DNA from: Gammaproteobacteria bacterium
Lineage (GTDB): Bacteria > Pseudomonadota > Gammaproteobacteria > HK1
NCBI GenBank assembly: GCA_022822245.1
Contig: JAJECB010000287.1
Location: forward strand, 1 to 26,633
Direction of reading: 5' to 3'
DNA: 26,633 bases
In this document: piece after piece, positions 15,815 through 24,451 of the stretch
Layout: each line of letters opens with the position of its first letter
How positions within the stretch are numbered: position 1 is the stretch's first letter
The notes under the pieces: generated by a model
Told to the model about the DNA's origin: nothing
Seen by the model: only the letters and a program-made list of their open reading frames with translations
The model's database searches: none
Translations under genes and position numbers: made by a program

Positions 15815-15862
15815 ATGATCACGATCTCACCGCCGGGAGCCGGGGAGCACGGCGATGCGTAA
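15815..15862 (+). CDS. Possible 15-residue leader peptide overlapping the TPP-enzyme start
   Basis: GGAGG at 15802-15806 lies 8 nt before an ATG that opens a short frame, MITISPPGAGEHGDA, ending in TAA at 15860-15862. That stop overlaps the downstream gene's ATG (15855) by 8 nt. The spacing and strength of the ribosome site exceed those of many real genes here. It could couple translation of the TPP enzyme or act as an uORF. It could also be chance, since the TPP gene has its own GGGGAG site 7 nt before its start. Confidence 0.35.
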   Translation: MITISPPGAGEHGDA

Positions 15863-17540
15863 CCTTCGCCACGGCGGCCGGATCCTCGCCGATCAGCTCG
15901 CGATCCAGGGGTGCGACCGGGTCTTCCTCGTGCCGGGGGAGAGCTTCCTCGCCGCGATCGACGGGCTCCACGACCTTCCGGGCATCGAGGCGGTGGTCTG
16001 CCGCCAGGAGGGCGGCGCCGCGATGATGGCCGAGGCGTATGGCAAGCTGACCGGCCGGACCGGGGTGTGCATGGTCACCCGCGGGCCGGGCGCGACCAAC
16101 GCCGCGGCCGGCGTCCACGTCGCGTTCCAGGATTCGACGCCGCTCGTCCTCATCGTCGGCCAGGTGGGTCGAGGGATGCTGGACCGCGAAGCCTTCCAGG
16201 AGATGGACTACCGCCGCATGTACGGGGAGATGGCCAAGTGGGTGGCCCAGGTGGACCAGACGGAGCGGATCCCGGAGTACGTGAGCCGCGCGTTCCACAC
16301 CGCGGCGTCCGGGCGTCCGGGGCCGGTGGTGCTCGCCCTGCCCGAGGATGTGCTCTCCGCCCACGCCGACGTGCCGGACGCCCGCCCCGCCGTGCCCGGA
16401 GTGCCGAAGGCGGCGGCGAGCGACGTCGAGGCGTTCGGGAAGCTCCTCGCCGAGTCCGAGCGGCCGATGCTCATCGTCGGCGGCGGGGGCTGGTCGGCCG
16501 CCGCCGCCCGCGACCTTGCGCGGTTCTCCGCCGCGCACCACGTGCCGGTCAGCGCCTCGTTCCGCTGCCAGGACTACATCGACAACCGCCACCCGAACTA
16601 CTGCGGCCATGCCGGCATCGGGATCAATCCCCGGACCGCGACGCGTTTCCGGGAGTGCGACCTGCTGATCGCCCTCGGAACCCGGCTCGGAGAGATCACG
16701 ACGAGCGGTTATTCGCTCGTGGACATCCCCAACCCGGCGAGCCGCTTCGTGCACGTGCATCCGGGGGCGGAGGAGCTCGGCCGCGTGTACCGGCCCGATC
16801 TCGCGGTCAACGCGGCGGCCGCCTCGTTCACGGCCGCGATCGCGGAGCTCGCTCCCGCCGCGAACCGGTCCCGGGAATCGTGGACCCGGGAGTGCGCGGC
16901 CGAGTACCGGGCGTCGACGGAGCCCCGCTCCACCCCCGGGCGGGCGCGGCTGGAGCACGCGGTGGCCCGCACCCGCGAACGCCTCGACGAGGACGCCATC
17001 GTGTGCAACGGGGCCGGCAACTACGCGGCATGGGTGAACCGCTACTTCGAGTACCGCGCCTACCGCACCCAGCTCGCCCCGACCTCGGGATCGATGGGCT
17101 ACGGGGTACCGGCCGCGGTCGCGGCGGCGCTCGTTCACCCGGACCGGCAGGTGGTGTGCTTCGCGGGCGACGGGTGCTTCCTCATGACCGGCCAGGAGCT
17201 CGCGACGGCGAGCCAGTACGGCGCGGACTTGACCGTCATCGTCGCCAACAACGGCATGTACGGGACCATCCGCATGCACCAGGAACGCCACTACCCGGAG
17301 CGCGTGTACGGGACCGGGCTCGCCAACCCCGACTTCGCGATGCTCGCGCGCAGCTTCGGCGGCTCGGGGGTGCGGGTGGAGACCGACGAGGAGTTCGACG
17401 CCGCCCTCGACGAGGCCCTCGCCCACCGCGGGCTCTCCCTCATCGAAGTGGTGATGGACCCCCAGGCCCTCTCCCCGGGTGCGACCCTCGACGAAGTACG
17501 GGCCGCGGGACTCGCCCACCAGACGGAGACCCCGGCATGA
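15855..17540 (+). CDS. Thiamine-diphosphate enzyme, acetolactate synthase-like
   Basis: A 561-residue member of the IlvB/benzoylformate decarboxylase/oxalyl-CoA decarboxylase superfamily. The TPP-activating glutamate is E52 in CRQEGGAAMMAEAYG. The cofactor-phosphate motif is GDG (438-440) with NN at 465-466. The PYR, central and PP domains follow in order. The central domain GGGGWSA may bind a nucleotide cofactor. True biosynthetic acetolactate synthase is unlikely because no small subunit gene follows. A catabolic decarboxylase or carboligase acting on a 2-keto acid is more likely; the substrate is unknown. GGGGAG 7 nt upstream supports the start. It overlaps the HAD gene by ATGA. Confidence 0.85.
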   Translation: MRNLRHGGRILADQLAIQGCDRVFLVPGESFLAAIDGLHDLPGIEAVVCRQEGGAAMMAEAYGKLTGRTGVCMVTRGPGATNAAAGVHVAFQDSTPLVLIVGQVGRGMLDREAFQEMDYRRMYGEMAKWVAQVDQTERIPEYVSRAFHTAASGRPGPVVLALPEDVLSAHADVPDARPAVPGVPKAAASDVEAFGKLLAESERPMLIVGGGGWSAAAARDLARFSAAHHVPVSASFRCQDYIDNRHPNYCGHAGIGINPRTATRFRECDLLIALGTRLGEITTSGYSLVDIPNPASRFVHVHPGAEELGRVYRPDLAVNAAAASFTAAIAELAPAANRSRESWTRECAAEYRASTEPRSTPGRARLEHAVARTRERLDEDAIVCNGAGNYAAWVNRYFEYRAYRTQLAPTSGSMGYGVPAAVAAALVHPDRQVVCFAGDGCFLMTGQELATASQYGADLTVIVANNGMYGTIRMHQERHYPERVYGTGLANPDFAMLARSFGGSGVRVETDEEFDAALDEALAHRGLSLIEVVMDPQALSPGATLDEVRAAGLAHQTETPA

Positions 17541-18289
17541 AGCTCGCCGACTTCGACACCCTGACCTTCGACTGCTACGGGACCCTCATCGACTGGGAGA
17601 CGGGGATCGCGGCCGCCCTCCAGCCCCTCGCCGCCCGCGCCGGACGGGCGATCGACGCGGAGGAACGAGTCACCGCCTTCGGGCGCCATGAGCACGAAGA
17701 GCAGGCGCGCAACCCCGGGGCGCTCTACCCCGAGGTCCTCGCCGGGGTCCACGCCTCGATCGCCCGCGAATGGGGAATCGACCCGGACCCGGCGCTCGAC
17801 CGGGCGTTCGGCGACTCCGTCCCGGACTGGCCGGCCTTTCCGGACTCCGCGGAAGCGCTCCGGTACCTCAAGGGTCACTTCCGGCTCGTCATCCTGTCGA
17901 ACGTCCACCGGGCCGGGTTCGCGGCCAGCAACGAAAGGCTCGGGGTAGAGTTCGACGCGATCTACACCGCCCAGGACATCGGCTCCTACAAACCCGATCC
18001 GCGGAACTTTCACTACATGCTGGAACGTCTGGAGCGCGGCTTCGGGGTGACCAGGGGCGACATCCTGCACACTGCGGAGAGCCTCTTCCATGACTGCGCG
18101 ACAGCCCGGTCCCTTGGTCTCGCCACCGCGTGGATCCACCGGCGCGCGGAGGCGGGCGGGTTCGGCGCGACGCAGGTGGTCGAGGAGCCGCCGGAGGTCG
18201 ACTTCTACTTCACCTCGCTCGGAGAGATGGCCGCCGCCCACCGCCGCGAGACGGCGAACGCCGAAGACGGAGAGGAAGCCACATCATGA
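17537..18289 (+). CDS. HAD-superfamily hydrolase, haloacid dehalogenase type II-like
   Basis: A 250-residue hydrolase. The nucleophile is D12 in FDCYGTLID; motif II is ILSNV, motif III is SYKPDPRNF and the terminal acidic motif is ESLFHDCATARSLG. The type II dehalogenase/phosphatase cap lies between residues 20 and 100. It may dephosphorylate or dehalogenate a small acid; the neighbouring TPP enzyme suggests that the pair act on linked keto- or hydroxy-acid substrates. The ATG overlaps the TPP gene's stop (ATGA at 17537-17540), and its own stop overlaps the next ATG in the same way, so all three are probably co-translated. Confidence 0.88.
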   Translation: MKLADFDTLTFDCYGTLIDWETGIAAALQPLAARAGRAIDAEERVTAFGRHEHEEQARNPGALYPEVLAGVHASIAREWGIDPDPALDRAFGDSVPDWPAFPDSAEALRYLKGHFRLVILSNVHRAGFAASNERLGVEFDAIYTAQDIGSYKPDPRNFHYMLERLERGFGVTRGDILHTAESLFHDCATARSLGLATAWIHRRAEAGGFGATQVVEEPPEVDFYFTSLGEMAAAHRRETANAEDGEEATS

Positions 18290-18846
18290 ACCACAGTCCC
18301 GATTCCTCCCGGATCGACGAGGTGCTCGCATTCTGGTTCGAGGAGCTCACCCCCGACGACTGGTTCGGGGGCGGCGACGAGGTGGACGACCGGATCCGCG
18401 GGCGATTTCTCGCGTTGCACGAGGCCCTTCGTGACGAGGTCCCGGAGAGCTGGCGCGCGACCGCGCGCGGGGTGCTCGCGGCGGTGATCGCCCTCGACCA
18501 GTTCCCCCGCAACATGTATCGGAGTTCTCACGAAGCGTTCGCCGCCGACCCGGCGGCCCTCGCCCTCGCGACGGAAGCCGTCGAACGAGGCCTCGATCGC
18601 GCGATGTCGATCGACGAGCGGAAGTTCCTCTACCTCCCCTTCGAGCACAGCGAGGATCCGGCCGTGCAGGCGCGGTCGGTGGAGCTCTTCGCCTCCCTCG
18701 ACGATGAGGATACCCTCGGCTACGCGGTGCGCCACAAGGAGATCATCGACCGCTTCGGGCGCTTCCCCCACCGCAACGAGGTTCTCGGCCGCAAGTCGAC
18801 CCCGGAGGAAGTCGAGTTCCTGAAGGAGCCCGACTCCTCCTTCTGA
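18286..18846 (+). CDS. DUF924 family protein
   Basis: A 186-residue all-helical protein with the DUF924 signatures IDEVLAFWF, DQFPRNMYRSSHEAFAADPAAL, FLYLPFEHSE and RFGRFPHRNEVLGRKSTPEEVEFL. It is widespread in Proteobacteria with no established biochemical activity; the fold is TPR-like. Its start overlaps the HAD stop by ATGA. It is the last gene of the three-gene operon and is followed by a short hairpin. Confidence 0.93.
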   Translation: MNHSPDSSRIDEVLAFWFEELTPDDWFGGGDEVDDRIRGRFLALHEALRDEVPESWRATARGVLAAVIALDQFPRNMYRSSHEAFAADPAALALATEAVERGLDRAMSIDERKFLYLPFEHSEDPAVQARSVELFASLDDEDTLGYAVRHKEIIDRFGRFPHRNEVLGRKSTPEEVEFLKEPDSSF

Positions 18847-18848
18847 CC

Positions 18849-18864
18849 GGCGAGCGTTCTCGCC
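18849..18864 (+). terminator. Tetraloop hairpin after DUF924
   Basis: ggcgag-cgtt-ctcgcc forms a perfect 6-bp stem 2 nt after the TGA. There is no T-run, so termination would be weak. It is followed by tatact (18871-18876), a possible -10 for the AAA gene, without a matching -35. Confidence 0.35.
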
Positions 18865-18882
18865 CCGGCATATACTCGGAGC

Positions 18883-20022
18883 ATGGAGAAGAGGAGCAGA
18901 CAGGGGCCGTTTCGACCGGGTCCCGGCGGGTTGCCGCCGTACCTGGCGGGACGGACACCCGAGCAAGCGCTCTTCCGGGCCTTTCTCGGCGACTTGCAGG
19001 ACGGCCTCGCCCCGCCGCGCGAGATTGTGCTCCACGGACCGCGAGGCAACGGCAAGACCGCGTTGCTCGTCTGGCTGCAGCGGGAGGCCGCCAAGTACCC
19101 AGGAGTAGACGTGCTCCGTCTCACTCCGGCAGACATTCCGAACGAACCCAGACTCGTACAACGCGTATTGCCGACAACGTGGCTAGAGCGTCTCACGCCG
19201 AGCGAGGTCTCCTTCCGTGGCATCACCTGGCTGACCGGCCGTAACGAGTCAGCCCCATTGGACGAGGTACTGGGCGCCCGCGTACGCAAGAAGCCACTCG
19301 TTCTGCTGCTCGACGAGGCGCATACTCTGGATGGCGAGGTAGGCTCCACGCTATTGAACGCCAGTCAAAAGATAGGGAGAGACCTGCCCTTCCTGCTGGT
19401 GCTGGCGGGCACCCCAAACCTTCGGTCCCACCTCAATACGATGAACGTGTCGTTCTGGAACCGCGCCGAGCGCCGTCCTGTCGGCCGCCTCGATCCGTCC
19501 GCCGCCGGGGAGGCGATCCGACAGCCCCTTCACGGGGAGAACATCGACATCGACGAAGATGCGCTGGCCCATGTCGTCCGGGAGACCCACGGCTATCCGT
19601 ACTTCGTGCAACTCTGGGGCGACGCGCTGTGGCGGCAGGCAACGGAAGCGGCGGAGCCGGAGGCGCGCCGACGGTTGACCCGGTCGGCGGCGGACGCCGT
19701 CCAGTCCGCCTTCGACCGCGAGAAGAACGACTACTACCTCGATCGCTACGAGGAGCTGGAGAAGCTCGACCTCCTGCCGGTCGCCCGAACGGTCGCGGAG
19801 GCCTTCGGGGCACAGCCGATGCTCGACGATTCCCAGCTTGAAACGGCGATTCACAAGGGACCGGGAACGTCGGACGACGCGGACGGGATGAGGTCAGCGA
19901 AGGACGCGCTGAGAGAACTCGGCTACATCTGGCGTCCCGAGGCAACGCCGATGTGGGAGCCCGGCATTCCAAGCCTGATGGACTACGTCCGCGAGTACAC
20001 GCCCGCCGCGCCGAACCCATAG
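18883..20022 (+). CDS. Standalone AAA ATPase (ORC/STAND-like)
   Basis: A 379-residue P-loop ATPase. Walker A is GPRGNGKTA (52-60), Walker B LVLLLDEAH (139-147) and sensor 1 AGTPN (175-179). A THGYPYFVQLWGDALW block follows, which in ORC/Cdc6- and STAND-type ATPases starts the winged-helix lid. The C-terminal third has no recognised domain and no membrane segment. The 5' half uses A/T-ending codons (Leu CTA/TTG, Val GTA, Pro CCA) more than its neighbours, and the downstream sequence (aaatcaaaaaatcttgaa) is the most AT-rich near it, so horizontal acquisition is likely. GGAG stands only 2 nt before the ATG. The role is unknown; phage defence or chaperone-like action are possibilities only. Confidence 0.8.
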   Translation: MEKRSRQGPFRPGPGGLPPYLAGRTPEQALFRAFLGDLQDGLAPPREIVLHGPRGNGKTALLVWLQREAAKYPGVDVLRLTPADIPNEPRLVQRVLPTTWLERLTPSEVSFRGITWLTGRNESAPLDEVLGARVRKKPLVLLLDEAHTLDGEVGSTLLNASQKIGRDLPFLLVLAGTPNLRSHLNTMNVSFWNRAERRPVGRLDPSAAGEAIRQPLHGENIDIDEDALAHVVRETHGYPYFVQLWGDALWRQATEAAEPEARRRLTRSAADAVQSAFDREKNDYYLDRYEELEKLDLLPVARTVAEAFGAQPMLDDSQLETAIHKGPGTSDDADGMRSAKDALRELGYIWRPEATPMWEPGIPSLMDYVREYTPAAPNP

Positions 20023-20299
20023 AAATCAAAAAATCTTGAATCGTCGCGCAGACTATTGGCTGTAACAGGAGAACCTTGGACCCCACTCCGACCCCGATTC
20101 CCCCCGATAGAGAGGAAGCGGTCACAACCGGAGCCGCCCCTGCCAGCGATACGCGGGCCGCCGTCCGGGGGAGGTTCGCAAGTAGCTTCGCCAGCGCACC
20201 GTCTGGCCGTCGGGGACAACTCTCGGGATCGAACCACGGCCCGAATGGCCGGGGGCATTGGCGTACGTTCGTACAGCCGAAGCGGCACCGAACCGGCGG
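20023..20299. other. Convergent intergenic region without a gene
   Basis: 277 bp lie between the AAA ATPase and the mannitol dehydrogenase stop. It begins AT-rich and then becomes GC-rich. A small hairpin (cggcc/ggccg, 20237-20251, loop cgaat) could end the polyol operon transcript on the minus strand. A frame from TTG 20076 behind aggag is low-complexity and runs antisense into the dehydrogenase; I do not call it. Confidence 0.4.
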
Positions 20300-21727
20300 T
20301 CAGGCTCCGGAGTACTCCGCTTCAAGCTCGGCGATTCGGGCGCAGAGCTCGCGCACGAACTCCGGATGTTGGCGCGCGGTGTCTCCCCAGAGGCCGGCCA
20401 GACGCGCGAACTCCTCCTCGCGGCCTTTGCCGAGCAGCGGCCGAATCATCGGCAGCTTCGGGTCAACGTAGTCGAAGCGCAGACGCCCCGCCTCGAGACG
20501 ACGCAGGAAGACGTACCAGCTCGCGACCGACGTGATCGCCAAGCCGGGGATGACGCCGCGCCCGAGGCACGCCCGGATGGTCGGCAGCAGAAACACCGGG
20601 AACTTGCTGACCCCGTCCATCGCGATCCGCGCGAGCGGGTCGGCGATGGAACGGTTGAGGAAGCGCCGCTTCACCGAGTCTCGATAGGACGGGAGATCGA
20701 CCGGGGACGCTCCATCCAGGGAGGGAACGATCTCCGTCGTCGTCAGCGCGTCGAAGAAGGCATTGAGGGCCGGATCCCGGAGCGCCGCGTCGTACGTCTC
20801 GAACCCGCGCAACGCGGCAAGATAGGCGAGTGCGAGATGCCCGCCGTTCAGGATCCGGATCTTCGCCTCCTCGTAGGGACGAACATCTTCGACGAGCTCG
20901 GCTCCGGCGGCGTCGAGATCGGGACGTGTACCCACGAAGCGATCGTCGATCACCCACTGCCTGAAGCGTTCGCAGTGGATCGTGAAGTCGTCGCCGATGC
21001 CGAACCGCTCGGCCACCTCTCTCGCGTGACGCCCGTCCGGGCGCGGCGTGATCCGGTCCACCATGGAGCACGGGAACGAGACGCGGTCCGAAACCCAGGC
21101 GGCGAGATCCGGCTCTCCGGCTGCAGCCAGGTATTGCCCCAGATTCCGCTCCAGCATCGTGCCGTTCTCGCGCAGGTTGTCGCAGCAAAGAACCGTCAGG
21201 GGCCACCCTCCCGCCGCGCGGCGTCTCGCGAGCGCGGCCCGGAGATAGGCATAGACCGAGCTCCTCGCCGCGGCGTCGAGCTCGGCCCGGACCTCGGGAT
21301 GGCCGAGATCGAGCGCACCGTCATCGCCGAGGCAGTAGCCGCTCTCGGTGACCGTCACCGACAGCACGCGAACGCCTTCGTCGGCGACGATGCCTTCGGC
21401 CTCGCCGGTCGCCGCCGACCAGTCGAATAGCGCCTTGTGGGCGCGCACCAGGCGGTATTGCGACCCACCGTCCGGGTCGTAGGACTTGACCACGTACATC
21501 CCGCCGGAGCTCCGCAATCGAGCGATGTCGCCGGAGCTCGCCGGGCGAAGGTTGACGCCGGCAACCGCCCAGCCAAGATCGCCGGTGCGCTCCATCATGT
21601 CGTCGAAGTACACGGCCTGATGCGCTCGATGAAAGGCGCCCACCCCGACATGCACGACCCCAACGCGTGCCGCATCGCGGTCGTACGTCGTACGCAGCAG
21701 GGCCGCGACTCCCTCCGGGTCCGTCAT
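20300..21727 (-). CDS. mtlK: Mannitol 2-dehydrogenase family polyol dehydrogenase
   Basis: A 475-residue long-chain dehydrogenase that oxidises mannitol (or a similar polyol) to fructose with NAD. The N-terminal Rossmann motif is VHVGVGAFHRAHQAVY (25-40). The catalytic K-x4-N-x2-H motif is K289, N294, H297 in EAKIRILNGGH, with N184 in CDNLRENG. Family blocks SFPCSMVDRITPRP and DPLARIAMDGVSKFPVFL are present. Fructuronate or altronate oxidoreductases share this fold, but the transporter context favours a polyol. MTDPEGV at 21727 is chosen because the longer frame would overlap the AraC gene. It follows araC by 22 nt, so both should be on one transcript. Confidence 0.92.
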   Translation of the reverse strand: MTDPEGVAALLRTTYDRDAARVGVVHVGVGAFHRAHQAVYFDDMMERTGDLGWAVAGVNLRPASSGDIARLRSSGGMYVVKSYDPDGGSQYRLVRAHKALFDWSAATGEAEGIVADEGVRVLSVTVTESGYCLGDDGALDLGHPEVRAELDAAARSSVYAYLRAALARRRAAGGWPLTVLCCDNLRENGTMLERNLGQYLAAAGEPDLAAWVSDRVSFPCSMVDRITPRPDGRHAREVAERFGIGDDFTIHCERFRQWVIDDRFVGTRPDLDAAGAELVEDVRPYEEAKIRILNGGHLALAYLAALRGFETYDAALRDPALNAFFDALTTTEIVPSLDGASPVDLPSYRDSVKRRFLNRSIADPLARIAMDGVSKFPVFLLPTIRACLGRGVIPGLAITSVASWYVFLRRLEAGRLRFDYVDPKLPMIRPLLGKGREEEFARLAGLWGDTARQHPEFVRELCARIAELEAEYSGA

Positions 21728-21749
21728 TCGACTTGCGTTCCGCGGTCCG

Positions 21750-22625
21750 TCAGCGGGCGAGACCCCGGCGTGCCTCGTTGCGGTACGCACGTGGAGTCAT
21801 CCCCTTGATTCTCGAGAATTGCCGATTGAAGTTGGCCAGGTTCCGGAACCCGACGTTGAAGCAGATCGAGGAGATCCGATCGTCGGTCTCGTAGAGCTTG
21901 ACGCACGCCTGTCCGATGCGGACCCGGTTGATGAAGTCGGTGAATCGGTTTCCGGTCGTGGTGTGGAAGTGACGCGAGAATGCGCTCGGGCTCATGCAGG
22001 CCATTTCCGCGGAATCGGCGAGGGTGAGCTCCTCGCGAAAATTTGCCACGACGTGCTCGATGACGGCCACGATCTTCGAATGGTTCTTGAGGCTGCTCCG
22101 ATTGGTGACCCGGGCGGCCGAGAGGGGAAGGACCTTCGTCCATCGGCTGAGCCGCATCAGGAAATCGAGGCTGAGGAGCACCCGTTTCAGGCCGGCGCTC
22201 TCGCGGATCTCGACGAATCGGTCCATCGCCTCATCAAGATCGAACCCGACGAACTCGAGGCCGCTCGCCGACAGTTCGAGAATCGGCTTCAGCTCCCGGA
22301 ACTCCGGATAGGCGGACTCGGCCATCACGAGCCCCGTGTCATCGAACTGCACCAGCATGTCGCGCGTCGCCACGGGGTCCCACGACTCCGGATCCGTTAC
22401 CCAGTTGTGCGGGACCAGGGGTCCGGTGAGGTACAGGCTCCCGGGCTCGAACACCCCGATGTGATCTCCGACGAACGCCTTGCCCCGGGTCTCGACGATC
22501 AGGTGCAGCTCGTACTCGTCATGGGCGTGCCACCGGCAGAGCTCCGTCGGCCAGCCGTGTTCCAGGTACCGGATGCTGCCCGCGGAGCGGTCGACGATCT
22601 CGATTTCCGGAACGATTATCGACAT
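21750..22625 (-). CDS. AraC-family transcriptional regulator of the polyol operon
   Basis: A 291-residue regulator. Residues about 20-110 form a cupin-type sensor (CRWHAHDEYELHLIVE, GDHIGVFEPGSLYLTGPLVPHNW). Residues about 190-286 carry the two helix-turn-helix motifs (LTLADSAEMACMSPSAFSRHF and ISSICFNVGFRNLANFNRQF, spans approximate). The PRAYR ending is typical. It sits inside the operon between the second permease (61 nt upstream) and the dehydrogenase, so it probably senses a polyol and activates its own operon. Ligand and sites are not known. Confidence 0.93.
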   Translation of the reverse strand: MSIIVPEIEIVDRSAGSIRYLEHGWPTELCRWHAHDEYELHLIVETRGKAFVGDHIGVFEPGSLYLTGPLVPHNWVTDPESWDPVATRDMLVQFDDTGLVMAESAYPEFRELKPILELSASGLEFVGFDLDEAMDRFVEIRESAGLKRVLLSLDFLMRLSRWTKVLPLSAARVTNRSSLKNHSKIVAVIEHVVANFREELTLADSAEMACMSPSAFSRHFHTTTGNRFTDFINRVRIGQACVKLYETDDRISSICFNVGFRNLANFNRQFSRIKGMTPRAYRNEARRGLAR

Positions 22626-22686
22626 CCCTGCGCCGTCCCGGGCGAGGACGTTCCCTTCGTCGACATCGACGGTCCGAACGGCGGAT

Positions 22687-23514
22687 TCACTTGACCGCTC
22701 CGAAGGTCAGGCCCTGGACGAGCTGCTTCTGGCAGAACCAGCCGAGTACCACGATCGGTGCGCACGAAAGTGTCGACACCGCGGAGAGCTTCGCCCAGAA
22801 CAGGCCCTCGGGACTCGAGTAGGAGGCGACGAGCGCGGTCAGGGTGCCAGCGTCCGAAGCGGTCAGGTTGATCGACCAGAATGCTTCGTTCCAGCACAGC
22901 ACGATGCTGAGCAGCGCCGTCGAGACGACCCCTCCCCAGGACAGCGGCAGCACCACGAATGCGATCTCCCTGAACACGCTCGCCCCGTCGATTCGGGCGG
23001 CTTCCAGGATCGCGGACGGGATCTCGCGGAAGTAGCTGAACAGCATCCAGACGATGATCGGCAGATTGATCATCGCGAATATGAGCGCCAGCACCGTGCG
23101 GGTGTCGAGCAGCCCGGCCTTCTGCGCAATGAGGTAGACGGGCATCAGCACGCCCACCGCGGGCAGCATCTTCGTCGAGAGCATCCAGAGCAGGATGTCC
23201 CGGGTGAACCGGCCGCCGTGAAACGCCATCGCATAGGCGGCGGGGACCGCGACCGCAATGGCGATGAACGTGCCGCCGAACGCGGTGATCACCGAATTGG
23301 AGGCATGGGTGAAGTAGTCGCTGCGGTCCTGCACCAGCGCGAAGTTGTCGAGCGTCGGCTCGAAGAGGACGAGCGGCGGCACCGCGATCGCCTGCAATTC
23401 GGTCTTGAGGCTGGTGAGGATCATCCACGCGACGGGAAAGAACATGACGAGGCCGGCCGCCCAGGCGGCCGCGGACCGGAGGCGTGTCGGGAGGTTCGGG
23501 CCGCCCGTTTCCAT
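22687..23514 (-). CDS. smoG: Polyol/carbohydrate ABC transporter permease, MalG-like
   Basis: A 275-residue inner-membrane permease with six hydrophobic segments, starting AAAWAAGLVMFFPVAWMIL. The cytoplasmic loop EAARIDGASVFREI is the EAA motif that contacts the ATPase. It resembles SmoG/MtlG of sorbitol/mannitol transporters. Two starts are possible. GTG at 23523 overlaps the upstream permease stop as GTGA. ATG at 23514 has aggtga 6 nt before it, and I use that one. No ATPase gene follows, unlike the Rhodobacter order, where an ATP-binding gene comes next. Confidence 0.9.
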   Translation of the reverse strand: METGGPNLPTRLRSAAAWAAGLVMFFPVAWMILTSLKTELQAIAVPPLVLFEPTLDNFALVQDRSDYFTHASNSVITAFGGTFIAIAVAVPAAYAMAFHGGRFTRDILLWMLSTKMLPAVGVLMPVYLIAQKAGLLDTRTVLALIFAMINLPIIVWMLFSYFREIPSAILEAARIDGASVFREIAFVVLPLSWGGVVSTALLSIVLCWNEAFWSINLTASDAGTLTALVASYSSPEGLFWAKLSAVSTLSCAPIVVLGWFCQKQLVQGLTFGAVK

Positions 23515-23519
23515 GGATG

Positions 23520-24383
23520 TCACCTGACCACCAGGCTCCTGCCGACGAGCCGGATCAGGAAGATCGCGACGATGTTGGCGAGGATGATGGCCATCACCCC
23601 GCCCGCCGAGGCGACGCCCGCGTCGAACTGGAGAAGGGCCTGGGAAAAGATGAGGAACGCGAGGTTGGTGCTGTCGAATCCGGGCCCGCCGCCGGTGGTC
23701 ACGAAGATCTCGGCAAAGACCGAGAGATGGAAGATCGTCTGGATCATGATGACGACCGCGATCGCCCGGCTGAGGTGCGGAACGGTCACGTAGAGGAACT
23801 TCTGCCACCAGTTTGCGCCGTCGAGCTCCGCGGCCTCGATCTGCTCGCGGTCCTGCGACTGGAGCGAGGTCATGAAGATGAGGAACGCGAATGGCGTCCA
23901 CTGCCAACTGATCATGAGGATGATCGAACCGAGCGGAAACTCGGCGAGCCAGTCCACCGGCTCCAGCCCGACCGCGCCGAAGAGGACCGCGAAGAGGCCG
24001 TACACCGGATTCATGAACATGTTCTTCCAGAGCAGGGCGTTGACCGTCGGCATGATGAAGAACGGCGAGATCAGCATGACCCGCACGATGCCGCGCCCCG
24101 GAAACCGGTGGTTGACGAGAATGGCGAGGGCCAGTCCGAGGGCGACGGTGATGACGAGCACCGACCCGACCAGCCGCAGCGTGTTCAGGACCGCGGGCCC
24201 GAACGCCGGATCGGTGAGGAAGAACTCGTAGTTGGAGGCGCCGGCGAATCCGGTTCGCTCCGGGTAGAGGAGGTTGTATCGGCTCGTCGAGAAGTAGATG
24301 GTCATGCCGAGCGGAACGACCATCCAGAGGAAGAGCATGATGACGCTGGGCGCCTGCAGGATCTTTGCGAGGCGGCCGCTCAT
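23520..24383 (-). CDS. smoF: Polyol/carbohydrate ABC transporter permease, MalF-like
   Basis: A 287-residue permease with six transmembrane segments, from VIMLFLWMVVPLGMTIYF to VMAIILANIVAIFLIRLV. The EAA loop is EAAELDGANWWQKFLYV. The motif SWQWTPFAFLIFMTSLQS precedes it as in SmoF/MtlF. With the MalG-like partner it forms the membrane channel. The start MSGRLAK at 24383 has ggaga about 8 nt upstream. The downstream permease overlaps or abuts its stop. Confidence 0.92.
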   Translation of the reverse strand: MSGRLAKILQAPSVIMLFLWMVVPLGMTIYFSTSRYNLLYPERTGFAGASNYEFFLTDPAFGPAVLNTLRLVGSVLVITVALGLALAILVNHRFPGRGIVRVMLISPFFIMPTVNALLWKNMFMNPVYGLFAVLFGAVGLEPVDWLAEFPLGSIILMISWQWTPFAFLIFMTSLQSQDREQIEAAELDGANWWQKFLYVTVPHLSRAIAVVIMIQTIFHLSVFAEIFVTTGGGPGFDSTNLAFLIFSQALLQFDAGVASAGGVMAIILANIVAIFLIRLVGRSLVVR

Positions 24384-24408
24384 GAGCGGATCTCCGACGC
24401 GACCGAAG

Positions 24409-24439
24409 GAGGACGGGCGGCAGTAGACCGCCCGTCCTC
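24409..24439 (-). promoter_or_regulatory. Intercistronic hairpin between binding protein and permease genes
   Basis: Twelve perfect base pairs (24409-24420 with 24428-24439) enclose a 7-nt loop. On the minus-strand transcript it follows the binding-protein stop and precedes the first permease by 26 nt. No U-run follows. Such hairpins protect upstream mRNA from 3' decay and reduce read-through, giving more binding protein than permease. Confidence 0.7.
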
Positions 24440-24451
24440 GAAGCCGTCAAC

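Noticed and set aside
20212..20251. tRNA T-arm-like sequence (minus strand ggttcgatcccgag)
   Set aside because: The flanking bases do not form the T stem, and no acceptor or anticodon arm fits.
20076..20471. TTG-started frame behind aggag after the AAA gene
   Set aside because: Low-complexity product that runs antisense into the mannitol dehydrogenase gene.
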